Assembly: GCA_022567305.1 (NCBI GenBank)
Contig: JADFHF010000001.1
Location: forward strand, 149,381 to 213,380
DNA length: 64,000 bases
Source of the DNA: Bacteroidota bacterium
Lineage (GTDB): Bacteria; Bacteroidota; Rhodothermia; Rhodothermales; UBA10348
Direction: 5' to 3'
In this document: positions 52,418 to 61,205 of the stretch, one piece after another
How the letters are laid out: each line of letters begins with the position of its first letter
Numbering within the stretch: position 1 is the stretch's first letter
Notes under the pieces: generated by a model
The model's input: only the letters and a program-made list of their open reading frames with translations
What the model was told of the DNA's origin: nothing
Databases searched by the model: none
Position numbers and translations under genes: made by a program

Positions 52418-54928
52418 CTAGTTTAGCGGCACTACCGGCAGGGTTAGGATTTCATTTCGGATCGAATCGATTTGAAGCACGATGGAAGCCACTGTTGCTT
52501 CTGACGCTTCAACCGTAAGTGTACCTTCGAACTCGGACGTCTTTGCGCGTGGGAAGAGATCCTCAACGGTTAGAGAGATGAATCCATTGGCAGGCAGCTG
52601 AAGGGTGATCTCGCCACGGCGCACCCGATTCCCGTCCTTGTCGCGGAGAGTCATCGTCACAGAATTGGCCACTTCAAAATTTTGGACGATTACCCGTGTC
52701 GAAACTCCGTTCGAATTACTATGAGTTACTGGAGTAATAAATTTTTGAAGTGGAGTACTGGGTCCCGATGCTCCCATTCCGGCTCCAGGAATTGAAAATG
52801 TTAACAAGCCGCTGGCATATCCTTCCTCGAACGTCACGCGAGCCGTTGCGCTTACCCGAGTCCCGATGTTGCTCGTGGAAAAAGTGGTCGATCGGCCTCC
52901 ACTCATATCAAATGGTACGCTTGAGACACGTCCATGATCTTTTATCTCAAGTTCGAGACTTCCCCCTTCCTGATCAAAGAATTCAAGCGTACCGCGTGCT
53001 GTCGAAAAAGTGGGGTTGACAAGGATAATCGAAGTTTCAGCGTCATTTCCAGCTGTTACAAGCGGGAAATGAAGTTCATTACCTATTACAGGAAGCAAAA
53101 TTGGAATGACGGGAATCGATAACAGGTCGTCTTTTTGCGGACCCGTAAGAAATGCCGTACCGCCGATGGTTCCGCCTTGAATCACCAATACGCCATCCAG
53201 GACGTGAGTTGTGCGGATAAAATCTCCTACGTAGCCAGAGATAAGAGCCTTGCCCGACAAGTCGATCTCTTTCGCCTCTACCTCTCCGGATTCATTCATC
53301 ATCAAGGTGAGTTTTAGAGCCGTATTAGCTCCGCCATTAAGAATCGTGACGGCGGTATCCAACCCTTGCTCGCGATCAACGATGACCGGGATCAGGAATC
53401 CATCTGACAGACGATTATCCGTGATTCCAAAGTTGCCGAGCTCCGAATCGAGGCCTATGGCTACACCTCCGATCGGCGCTTCACTAAATAAATGCGCAGT
53501 GAGCAGGGTAGTATTTCTTATGGTCAGATCAATTCGCCCGAGAGAAGGAATCTCAAATTCGTGTATATGCGCCGCTGCTTCATCATTCACAGATACAGTG
53601 ATCGAGTCACCTTTTTCGCCGTAAAACTCAATCCATCCGGTAACTGAGGCGCTCATCGATGGATTCGTCAAACGAAGTGTTGAGGGGCTGGAATCGGTTT
53701 GACCCGAAAAAGGAAAGAAATAAGAGTGAAGAACATGCTCGACCCGTGTGACGCTATAGCGCCCTTCGGTTAAAGGATCCGTAATCCAAAATTCAGCACC
53801 CTGAATATCGCTTTTTCCGGTTGTATCATCGGGCGCAACAGAAACTTGTGGCATCGACACCGCGGAGTAAAATCCATTTAAAATCAGGGTATCAACTCCG
53901 AGTCCACCATCGATTGATTCGATTCGCAATTCATCTACATCTCCTCGTCTCAAGAAGATTACATCGTCGCCATCTCCGGCCAGAATGGTATCTGTCATTC
54001 GGCCTCCGCGTAGCCTGTCGCTACCGGCTCCACCCTCTAAAACGTCCTCTCCCGGACCGCCTATAAGGAGGTCATTATCCGCTCCGCCGCGCAGCATATC
54101 ATCTCCCGGTCCAGCGAGTAACGTATCCGCATTAGCACCGCCGAGAAGGGTATCGTCTCCAAAGCCGCCACTGAGCATGTCGTAACCGGTGCCACCGATT
54201 AGAATATCGTCGCCGTCACCTCCACTGAGCACGTCATCACCCGCATCGCCTCTCAGTACATCCTGACCATCTCTTCCAAAAATTGAATCATTGCCTAATC
54301 CCCCGCTCAAGTCATCGTTTCCGTCTGCGCCGTCCAATGTATCGTCTCCCTCCCCCCCTCGAAGAACGTCATCATCGTCTCCACCGTCCATATCATCGTT
54401 TCCAGGTCCTCCCAGAAGCACATCAAATCCATCTCCGCCATCGATGATATCATTCCCGTCACCGCCCGAGGCCGTATCGTCACCGGCTCCCCCGTCGAGC
54501 ATGTCGTCTCCCGAGTTACCATGTAGGTAGTCTACACCCATCCCCCCGTCGAGTACGTCATTTCCTTCCTCGCCTCGGAGATCATCGTCACCATCTTCAC
54601 CGAACATCCAGTCTCTGTCACTACCTCCGACCAGATAATCATTCCCAATACCACCTTCCATTACATCCGACCCACTTCCTCCGTGGAGAACATCGTTTCC
54701 TGCGCCTCCTTTAAGGTGGTCATCTCCCGCTTCTCCCCAAAGTTGATCATCCCCCATTCCGGCTTCTATGAAATCATTCCCTTCGTCGCCTCGAAGTACA
54801 TCGCTCTTATCGGTTCCTTTTAATGTGTCGGCTCTAACCGCAAACCAACTGGCGCTCGGAGAACTGCCGGGAAAAGAAAGATTGATAATGACAATTAGAA
54901 TAACAGGAACGATGAGAAGCTTTTTCAT
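52418..54928 (-). CDS. Secreted RTX-type calcium-binding repeat protein 2
   Basis: An 836-residue paralogue of 40339-42903. The signal peptide is MKKLLIVPVILIVIINLSFP, with GAGGAAA before the ATG. The RTX array covers about residues 35-320 (for example LKGGAGNDVLHGGSGSD, LDGGAGDDTASGGDGND, LRGGEGDDTLDGADGND). The second part repeats the beta-rich modules of the paralogue, with RVEHVLHSYFFPFSG, LDTAVTILNGGANTALKLTL, LVIQGGTIGGTAFLTGP, ETSIILVNPTFSTARGTLEF and FPRAKTSEFEGTLTVEASEA. It ends ILTLPVVPLN. It converges with the permease gene and is divergent from xylBA across two palindromes. No type I exporter genes are in the window, so export through Sec is implied. Confidence 0.85.
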   Translation of the reverse strand: MKKLLIVPVILIVIINLSFPGSSPSASWFAVRADTLKGTDKSDVLRGDEGNDFIEAGMGDDQLWGEAGDDHLKGGAGNDVLHGGSGSDVMEGGIGNDYLVGGSDRDWMFGEDGDDDLRGEEGNDVLDGGMGVDYLHGNSGDDMLDGGAGDDTASGGDGNDIIDGGDGFDVLLGGPGNDDMDGGDDDDVLRGGEGDDTLDGADGNDDLSGGLGNDSIFGRDGQDVLRGDAGDDVLSGGDGDDILIGGTGYDMLSGGFGDDTLLGGANADTLLAGPGDDMLRGGADNDLLIGGPGEDVLEGGAGSDRLRGGRMTDTILAGDGDDVIFLRRGDVDELRIESIDGGLGVDTLILNGFYSAVSMPQVSVAPDDTTGKSDIQGAEFWITDPLTEGRYSVTRVEHVLHSYFFPFSGQTDSSPSTLRLTNPSMSASVTGWIEFYGEKGDSITVSVNDEAAAHIHEFEIPSLGRIDLTIRNTTLLTAHLFSEAPIGGVAIGLDSELGNFGITDNRLSDGFLIPVIVDREQGLDTAVTILNGGANTALKLTLMMNESGEVEAKEIDLSGKALISGYVGDFIRTTHVLDGVLVIQGGTIGGTAFLTGPQKDDLLSIPVIPILLPVIGNELHFPLVTAGNDAETSIILVNPTFSTARGTLEFFDQEGGSLELEIKDHGRVSSVPFDMSGGRSTTFSTSNIGTRVSATARVTFEEGYASGLLTFSIPGAGMGASGPSTPLQKFITPVTHSNSNGVSTRVIVQNFEVANSVTMTLRDKDGNRVRRGEITLQLPANGFISLTVEDLFPRAKTSEFEGTLTVEASEATVASIVLQIDSIRNEILTLPVVPLN

Positions 54929-55227
54929 GGCGATTTCCTCAAGAGTAGCGTCATGTTCTGATCCGTTAACGGCCGTTAAATGCTCCCAAGCGCTTGGAAA
55001 TCAATGGTAGCGAGAACCTTGAATAATGGACTTTTTCTGCCTTCTAAGCGTGGGCCATACAGAGATACGTGTCGGGTCAATCACACGGTAAGTATTTCTC
55101 TTCACTAAAACACGGTTTTCCTAAAGTGTGCTCAATCTCGCAATGGGTCCAGCCATCATATCATTCGAGAATTGCGTAAAGTAAGGGGCATTGCACGTCA
55201 CGGATATTCTATTCCGGCACTTTCTAT
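54929..55227. other. 299-nt divergent region between RTX gene 2 and xylB
   Basis: Must hold promoters for both neighbours. The only structure seen is the pair of palindromes at 54966-54997, 38-69 nt upstream of the RTX start and about 230 nt from xylB. No gene, terminator or other repeat was found in 54998-55227. Confidence 0.5.
54966..54997. promoter_or_regulatory. Two adjacent perfect palindromes, one LacI-type, between RTX gene 2 and xylB
   Basis: TTAACGGCCGTTAA (54966-54979) and CCAAGCGCTTGG (54986-54997) are both perfect, with centres 19 bases apart. The second has the AAGCGCTT core common to operators of LacI/GalR-family regulators, which often control pentose genes. The first also contains CCGTTAACGG overlapping at its left edge. 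Either could govern xylBA or the RTX gene. Neither is followed by a T-run. Confidence 0.55.
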
Positions 55228-56715
55228 ATGAACAAATTCTTCCTGGGAGTGGACGTAGGCACTTCGTTCGTCAAGACGTGTATCTTTGACGGCGATTCGG
55301 GCGTGGTGATTGGAAAATCTAGTTTCCCCGAGTCAGAACAACCCATCGTTTCACTTCATCCTGGCTGGGCGGAGCAAGACCCTGAAATGTGGTGGGAAAA
55401 TTTCAAAATGGGGTACGCAACCGTCGTTCGTGAGAATAACATCGACACGTCACTCATTGAAGCGATCGGCATTTCGTATCAAATGCACGGGTTGGTGATT
55501 GTAGACAAAGACCAGAACCTGCTTCGCGACTCAATTATCTGGTGTGATAGTCGCGCTACGGAGATTGGAGAGGCTGCGTTTTCCTCTATTGGGGAAGAGA
55601 AGTGCTTGACTAATCTCTTGAACTCTCCTGGTAATTTTACGGCCTCCAAACTGCGGTGGGTCAAAGAAATCGAGCCTGATACGTTCGATCGGATTTTCAA
55701 ATTTATGCTACCGGGTGACTACATTGCATTGCGTCTGTCCGGTGAGATCACGACCACGCGTGGCGGACTTTCTGAAGGTGTGTTCTGGGATTTTCCCGAA
55801 GCGACGCTTTCGAAAGACGTCCTCGATTACTTTGAATTTGACGATGCCCTCTTCCCCGACATCGTTCCGACCGTTGGCGAACAGGTCCAGGTTTCCCCGG
55901 AAATAGCCGCAGAACTGGGTTTGCAACGAAACGTCCGAATCTCATATAGAACTGGAGATCAATCCAATAACGCTTTATCCCTCAACGTTTTACAACCAGG
56001 ATGTACGGCTGTTACGGCTGGAACGTCCGGTGTCATCTATTCAGTTTCTGATGAGGACCTATCCGACACTCGCTCCCGGGTCAACACCGTTCTCCACGTA
56101 AACGACTCGCCAATCCAGAAGCGGAACGGAATGATGATCTGCATTAACGGGGCCGGCTCATCGTACGGATGGTTGAAACGAATTCTAAGCATAGAGTCCT
56201 ACGAACAATTGAATAATCTCGCTGCTCAAGCTCCAGTTGGTTCGGACGGACTCATGATCTATCCGTTTGGTAACGGAGCGGAACGAATCTTTGAAAACCA
56301 GATCGTAAGCGCAAATATCCTACACATTGACTTCAACAAGCACTCGCCGGCTCATATCGCTCGTAGTGGGATCGAGGGAGTTGCCTGTGCAATGAATCTT
56401 GGGTTTGAGATTCTGAAGTCGAATGGGGTGAAGAGCCAGATGGTAAGAGCCGGGTACGCGAATCTCTTTCTTAGCGAGGCGTTCCAAACCGCATTTGCGA
56501 ACGTCACGGAATTATCTGTCGAGTTATACGATACCGATGGCGCAGAGGGCGCTGCGCGAGGAGCTGCAATGGGAGTCGGATTTTATAGTAGCGAGGAAGA
56601 CGCATTTTATTCACTTAATAAAATCGGTGTCATAGAACCTGAGAGTGAACTAATAGAACAGTACGGCGACTATTTTGAGGAGTGGAGTCAAAACCTCGAG
56701 CAGTACTTGAGATAA
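55228..56715 (+). CDS. xylB: Xylulokinase
   Basis: A 495-residue FGGY sugar kinase that phosphorylates D-xylulose to xylulose 5-phosphate, feeding the pentose phosphate pathway. The N-terminal phosphate loop is [16 protein letters not shown], then [29 protein letters not shown] and [16 protein letters not shown], all typical of xylulokinase. The C-terminal half has [19 protein letters not shown] with the catalytic aspartate position, [11 protein letters not shown], and the second FGGY element [18 protein letters not shown] with [16 protein letters not shown] near the end. Length is normal. It is followed by xylA, so the two form an operon. A transporter or XylR-type regulator is not in view. 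Confidence 0.95.
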   Translation: MNKFFLGVDVGTSFVKTCIFDGDSGVVIGKSSFPESEQPIVSLHPGWAEQDPEMWWENFKMGYATVVRENNIDTSLIEAIGISYQMHGLVIVDKDQNLLRDSIIWCDSRATEIGEAAFSSIGEEKCLTNLLNSPGNFTASKLRWVKEIEPDTFDRIFKFMLPGDYIALRLSGEITTTRGGLSEGVFWDFPEATLSKDVLDYFEFDDALFPDIVPTVGEQVQVSPEIAAELGLQRNVRISYRTGDQSNNALSLNVLQPGCTAVTAGTSGVIYSVSDEDLSDTRSRVNTVLHVNDSPIQKRNGMMICINGAGSSYGWLKRILSIESYEQLNNLAAQAPVGSDGLMIYPFGNGAERIFENQIVSANILHIDFNKHSPAHIARSGIEGVACAMNLGFEILKSNGVKSQMVRAGYANLFLSEAFQTAFANVTELSVELYDTDGAEGAARGAAMGVGFYSSEEDAFYSLNKIGVIEPESELIEQYGDYFEEWSQNLEQYLR

Positions 56716-56729
56716 ATCGATACGTAAAC

Positions 56730-58049
56730 GTGACAACACAAATACAGTATTTCAACCACATTTCGCCCATCGAGTTTGAAGGGCCTGATTCCACGAACCC
56801 TTTGGCATTCCGTTACTACGAGCCAGATCGGGTGGTAGCTGGGAAAGCGCTTAGCGAGCACTTCAAGTTTGCCTGTGCCTACTGGCATTCGTTTGGGAAC
56901 ACAGGTGCAGATCCGTTTGGTGCACCAACGCGAAGATTCCCTTGGGACGATGAATTGGATCCGTTGACCAGAGCCAGGCGGAAAATGGACGCAGCCTTTG
57001 AATTCATGACCAAGCTTGGACTCGAATTCTTCTGTTTCCACGACTACGACCTGGTGGATGAGGGCGCTTCTCTTACGGAATCTGAACAACGACTCGACGT
57101 CATTACGGATTACGCGTTGGAGAACATGAACGCGTCGGGGATCAAAGTTCTCTGGGGTACAGCCAACCTTTTCAGCCATCCCCGCTACATGAACGGTGCG
57201 GCAACGAATCCCGACTTCAACGTGGTCGCCTATGCCGGCGCCCAGGTAAAACAGGCTCTGGACGCTACCATCAAGCTCGGCGGCGAGAATTACGTCTTCT
57301 GGGGAGGACGAGAAGGATACATGTCGCTCCTAAATACCGACATGAAACGTGAGCAGGAACACCTCGCCCGTTTTCTCCATATGGCCAAAGACTATGCCAG
57401 GAGCCGGGGCTTCAAAGGGACATTCTTCATCGAACCCAAACCGTGCGAGCCGAGCAAACATCAGTACGATTACGACTGCGCGACGGTCGTCGGTTTCATC
57501 AACCAGTACGATCTGGCAGATGACTTCAAGATCAATGTCGAAGTCAATCATGCTACCCTTTCCGGACATACGTTTCAGCATGAACTTCAGGTCGCAGCAG
57601 ATGCAGGAATGCTCGGCAGTATCGATGCCAACCGCGGCGACTATCAGAACGGATGGGATACCGATCAATTCCCAAACAACCTGTATGAGCTCACCGAGGC
57701 CATGCTGCTCTTTCTTCGCGCCGGGGGTCTACAAGGCGGAGGAGTTAATTTCGACGCCAAGCTGAGAAGAAACTCCACGGACCTCGTCGACCTGTTCTAT
57801 GGACACATCGGTGGTATGGACCTGTTCGCCCGAGCGTTCATTGCAGCAGACAAGATCCTTTGCGAGTCCCCTATGGAAGAGATGCGGGCTGAACGGTACG
57901 AGTCCTTTAAGTCGCCCGACGGACGTCAGTTCGAAAAAGGAGATCTGTCACTGCAGGATCTCCATCGACTTACTCTAGAAAACGGAAAACCGGCCCAGAC
58001 GAGCGGCCGCCAGGAACTCTTCGAAAATATTCTCAATCAACACCTCTGA
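56730..58049 (+). CDS. xylA: Xylose isomerase
   Basis: A 439-residue class II xylose isomerase (D-xylose to D-xylulose). The catalytic base region is [12 protein letters not shown], with [20 protein letters not shown] and the metal ligands in [37 protein letters not shown] and [20 protein letters not shown]. Near the end [20 protein letters not shown] completes the barrel. All active-site residues are present. I chose GTG 56730, which gives [16 protein letters not shown], the usual N-terminus, and lies 15 nt after the xylB stop. An in-frame GTG at 56682 would overlap xylB and add sixteen unconserved residues. Co-transcription with xylB is clear. Confidence 0.95.
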   Translation: MTTQIQYFNHISPIEFEGPDSTNPLAFRYYEPDRVVAGKALSEHFKFACAYWHSFGNTGADPFGAPTRRFPWDDELDPLTRARRKMDAAFEFMTKLGLEFFCFHDYDLVDEGASLTESEQRLDVITDYALENMNASGIKVLWGTANLFSHPRYMNGAATNPDFNVVAYAGAQVKQALDATIKLGGENYVFWGGREGYMSLLNTDMKREQEHLARFLHMAKDYARSRGFKGTFFIEPKPCEPSKHQYDYDCATVVGFINQYDLADDFKINVEVNHATLSGHTFQHELQVAADAGMLGSIDANRGDYQNGWDTDQFPNNLYELTEAMLLFLRAGGLQGGGVNFDAKLRRNSTDLVDLFYGHIGGMDLFARAFIAADKILCESPMEEMRAERYESFKSPDGRQFEKGDLSLQDLHRLTLENGKPAQTSGRQELFENILNQHL

Positions 58050-58253
58050 TTGAGTTCCTCACATGTGGGAATAACAGTCGCAGCGCTATGGCTATGACCC
58101 CGGCATTGCGACGGAAGACGGCTCTCTGCCTGCGGGCGATCAACAATTCATCGAGTCTCTCCCGAGCTCTTCGAGAATTTGATCATGTGAAAGTCGCTTC
58201 CCGACCATTTTGATTCTGGGTTTCGTTCGAAGAGGGAGATCTGGAGAAACTTA
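58050..58253. other. 204-nt region after xylA with a possible gene remnant
   Basis: One plus-strand frame (58075-58182) reads RYGYDPGIATEDGSLPAGDQ followed by QFIESLP, which looks like genuine coding sequence, but it begins right after an in-frame TAA and has no start codon. It may be the last trace of a lost gene. No terminator was seen between the convergent xylA and the gene at 58254. Confidence 0.3.
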
Positions 58254-60590
58254 TTAGATATCCACGTCCTTTTTCCGCAAAATAAACAACCCATAGTGCC
58301 CACCCGTGACGACGATGATTCCACTCTTAAAAAAGGGATAGTTACTCCAGGATACCCCGCGTCCACCAACCGGCGATGTATCGAAGTATGCCGTTTCGAA
58401 GGGCTCCTCGGGATTTGAGATATCCAGAATTCGAAGGCCGGCGGCCGTGTTAGACTGATACATCAGATTACCCTTGACATATAGATTATGATCGGTTTCG
58501 GTGGTTTCGGCCACGAATTCTCCTGCGAGCTCCGGCTCATCGAGATCCGTGAAGTCCCAGATGAGCGTTCGTGTACCGTCGACGAGATCACGCGCTTCAT
58601 CAAGTTCATCGTTCAAATAAAAGTAGCGATGATCGTCGGTTAGCCAACCCTGGTGAGCGTAGGCAACCCCGGGATAGTCGGCCATGGCGATTCCTACCGG
58701 ATTGTCTTTGTCCGTCACGTCAGCGATGGATATCGCCGTCTCGTTTGCACCGATGCAGATTTCGTGGCCTTGATAAGCAGTGTCGGGGCCGTGATAAATA
58801 ACGCATTGGGCATCGTGTGAATAACCTGTTCCGCGGCGACCTGATACACCGTCGCTGAAACAGCCCGCAAAGGTCGGGTTTGGAGGATCGCTCAAGTCGA
58901 TCATGTGCAGGCCACCTCCACATGTCTCCCCGCCCGCGCTGCTTCCCACCGAATAGGCAAAACCAGTGTCTTCGTTGATGACGATGTTGTGTGCGCTGAA
59001 AATACCCGCGTAGTGGGCAGTCTCCTCAAATACGACCGGCGGATCTTGAACATTCCGAAGCTGGCGAAGATCGAAAATCTGAATGCCGTGCTCTCCGGCT
59101 CCGTCCGAGACAATGTATGCGTGATCCTTATACACTTTCATGTCCCGCCATGGGCTCATATTCGCCGTTTCAGGCATGTCGAGTTCTCCCAAAAAAATCG
59201 GATTGTACGGGTCGCTCACGTCCACAAAAGAAGTCTGATTGGAGAGACCTACGATCGCGTATTCTCGGCCTGTCTCCAGGTCCTCCCATCCCCACAGATC
59301 ATTCGTCCGAATACCCCGGTCTGCGCCGAGGTCCTTCATTGACACGAACGACATCATATCGACGTCTTTGCATGGAAAATCGCCGGATACTTCCTTTTCG
59401 CATTCTATTAGCTCTCCAGCGATGGAATCGTACCCGAAGATGTCATTGACGACCGGGTCTCCGTGAAACCAGGTGTTGTCCATACGCGCTAGAGGAAACG
59501 CCACCCCCGCCCGATAGTCATATCCGGTCGAACCGATTACCGCAACGCCCTCATTGGCGGCCAAGGTGACTCCGTACTGACTCAAATCCGGGAGTGGGGG
59601 CTGGTCCATGAGCCGGCTGGCTCGGACGGATAACTTCTCCGGGTCGAGATCAAACTCGTAAACGGTGCCCGAGCCCCGTCGTCCTCCGTAGCCTGGGGCT
59701 CCGATCCACAATTGATTTCCGGCGGCCGTCATGGATGAACCAAAGCCAGCACGAGGCTCAGCACTAAATGGTGAAAATTGATCGCGGAATATCCACCGAC
59801 CGGACTCGATATCGGATCCAAAATTGAATACGGTTCCAATTCCGTTTGCATACCCGGGAGCTCCCACTCTGACGACGTTCTCGTTGAGAAGAAGCGAGGA
59901 TCCAAATCCGTTGCCGTCCGCGGAATGGGGCGCTTGGATCGATCCGTGGTTCTTCCATTCTCCGGATGTCTTGTTCCGAGAGAAGGCGTAGACGGCGCCG
60001 GCTCCGTTAGCGGCTCCTGGGGCAGAAACAAGAGCCTCTCCGCCCCCTATCGCCAGCACACTGCCGAAGCCATCACCGAATTCTATCCCTTCCGCCTCCA
60101 GGCTTCCAGCCGCGTTCCAAGTATCGCCGTCTGTGTTTTCGAATACGCTTACCGAACCTAGTGCGTCTGGACTACTCGGTGCACCCACCAATATGACGGC
60201 CGTGTCCAACGCAACTGCTGACCCGAACTGTTCACCTGAGCCTGTCAGCTGCGCGACTTCAACCCAGACTCCGTTCTTGCTACGTTGAAATACATAGGCT
60301 TTATTCGCCTTCGGTGCGCCGACCACCATCGTTTTGTCATGGATCGCAATTGCACTCCCGAAACCATCCACGGCGCCGCCCGAGTCAATCGCTGAAATTC
60401 GATGTACCTCTTCCCACTCTCCGTCGGCAACCTGCCCAAAAATGTAGACGGATCCGGGTACGGCCGGGCTGTTTCCATCTCCGACCACAACGTATTCACC
60501 GTAAACGGCGACGGCCGAACCAAACTGTTGAGCAAAACCAGGAACGACTAGCGTTAGCGTGCACGCAAGACCGAGGATGGAGCGTTTCAT
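58254..60590 (-). CDS. Secreted FG-GAP repeat plus choice-of-anchor B fusion protein
   Basis: A 778-residue exported protein. The signal peptide is MKRSILGLACTLTLVVPGFAQ, which is why I chose ATG 60590 over the upstream GTG-type starts. The first 370 residues hold about seven FG-GAP/integrin-alpha-like blades, each with GSAVAVYGEYVVVGDGN-type strands, for example FGSAIAIHDKTMVVGAPKAN and FGSSMTAAGNQLWIGAPGYG. The second part is a choice-of-anchor B domain with LVIVD-like repeats: YAIVGLSNQTSFVDVSDPYN, GIQIFDLRQLRN, GGLHMIDLSDPPNPTFAGCF and SIADVTDKDNPVGIAMADYP, including the family's HDAQCVIYHGPD segment. The protein ends close to the domain, without a sorting tail. Likely a surface beta-propeller assembly; ligand unknown. 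Confidence 0.88.
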   Translation of the reverse strand: MKRSILGLACTLTLVVPGFAQQFGSAVAVYGEYVVVGDGNSPAVPGSVYIFGQVADGEWEEVHRISAIDSGGAVDGFGSAIAIHDKTMVVGAPKANKAYVFQRSKNGVWVEVAQLTGSGEQFGSAVALDTAVILVGAPSSPDALGSVSVFENTDGDTWNAAGSLEAEGIEFGDGFGSVLAIGGGEALVSAPGAANGAGAVYAFSRNKTSGEWKNHGSIQAPHSADGNGFGSSLLLNENVVRVGAPGYANGIGTVFNFGSDIESGRWIFRDQFSPFSAEPRAGFGSSMTAAGNQLWIGAPGYGGRRGSGTVYEFDLDPEKLSVRASRLMDQPPLPDLSQYGVTLAANEGVAVIGSTGYDYRAGVAFPLARMDNTWFHGDPVVNDIFGYDSIAGELIECEKEVSGDFPCKDVDMMSFVSMKDLGADRGIRTNDLWGWEDLETGREYAIVGLSNQTSFVDVSDPYNPIFLGELDMPETANMSPWRDMKVYKDHAYIVSDGAGEHGIQIFDLRQLRNVQDPPVVFEETAHYAGIFSAHNIVINEDTGFAYSVGSSAGGETCGGGLHMIDLSDPPNPTFAGCFSDGVSGRRGTGYSHDAQCVIYHGPDTAYQGHEICIGANETAISIADVTDKDNPVGIAMADYPGVAYAHQGWLTDDHRYFYLNDELDEARDLVDGTRTLIWDFTDLDEPELAGEFVAETTETDHNLYVKGNLMYQSNTAAGLRILDISNPEEPFETAYFDTSPVGGRGVSWSNYPFFKSGIIVVTGGHYGLFILRKKDVDI

Positions 60591-60704
60591 TCGGGGAGAC
60601 CGGGACGGGTTCGTGGTGATTTTTACTCGTGATTTATCCGCAGCCCCCAATTAACACCGACGGAGGCAATTACACAACTACCATCCCGAAACGGAGCAGC
60701 GAAA

Positions 60705-61079
60705 TTAGACGGAAACCGCGTTGAGCAGATCTGCCTCCGACCATTCAGTCTCGACTTCTTTGTGGCCCATAAAGAAACCGTATATGCGTCGAAGGGCAGG
60801 AAAAACAACCATCTGCACGCCGACTGCGAGTCCGATTCCAGAGATAAGGAACCCGATCAGATCGAGGCACACGGAGAGTTGTTGTATACTAAAAGTCACG
60901 GATGTATCGTAGTTCAGCCATCCGCTTCTCTCGATTCCACTCATTACAAGGAAAGTGCAGAAGGCAAGGAGCGAAATGTGGAAGACATAGATGCCCTTGT
61001 TGATGAGGCCGCAGTATTTCTCTAGAACACCTGAGTATTTCTGCGACAAGATGTAAACCTGCAGGCGCATTCCGTTCAC
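60705..61079 (-). CDS. Small integral membrane protein
   Basis: A 124-residue protein with two or three hydrophobic helices: about 30-48 (GIYVFHISLLAFCTFLVMSG) and 75-98 (LDLIGFLISGIGLAVGVQMV), plus a weaker stretch at 98-108. The N-terminus is charged and aromatic (QVYILSQKYSGVLEKYCG) and the C-terminus is acidic (VETEWSEADLLNAV). No family is recognised. It lies between the FG-GAP fusion gene and the Ig-repeat gene, all on the minus strand, with spacing over 100 nt on both sides, so it may have its own promoter. Confidence 0.55.
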   Translation of the reverse strand: MNGMRLQVYILSQKYSGVLEKYCGLINKGIYVFHISLLAFCTFLVMSGIERSGWLNYDTSVTFSIQQLSVCLDLIGFLISGIGLAVGVQMVVFPALRRIYGFFMGHKEVETEWSEADLLNAVSV

Positions 61080-61086
61080 TCACCCG

Positions 61087-61130
61087 ACGAAGCCGGAAAA
61101 ACCGTGCGTTTCAGAAACATCCGGCTTTGT
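61087..61130. repeat. 11-bp imperfect hairpin downstream of the Ig-repeat gene
   Basis: AAGCCGGA (61090-61097) and TCCGGCTT (61120-61127) pair perfectly, and the arms extend outward by G-T, C-G and A-T pairs to 61087 and 61130. The loop of 22 nt holds a further AAAC/GTTT pairing. It lies between two minus-strand genes. It would form in the transcript of the Ig-repeat gene but has no T-run, so it is a candidate mRNA-stabilising or processing hairpin. Confidence 0.45.
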
Positions 61131-61205
61131 GAGATAATCTGAATAACCGTCTGGAAGTTGGACGACGCACACGTAACGTTCAACCCGGATGAAGCTCAGT
61201 TAACC

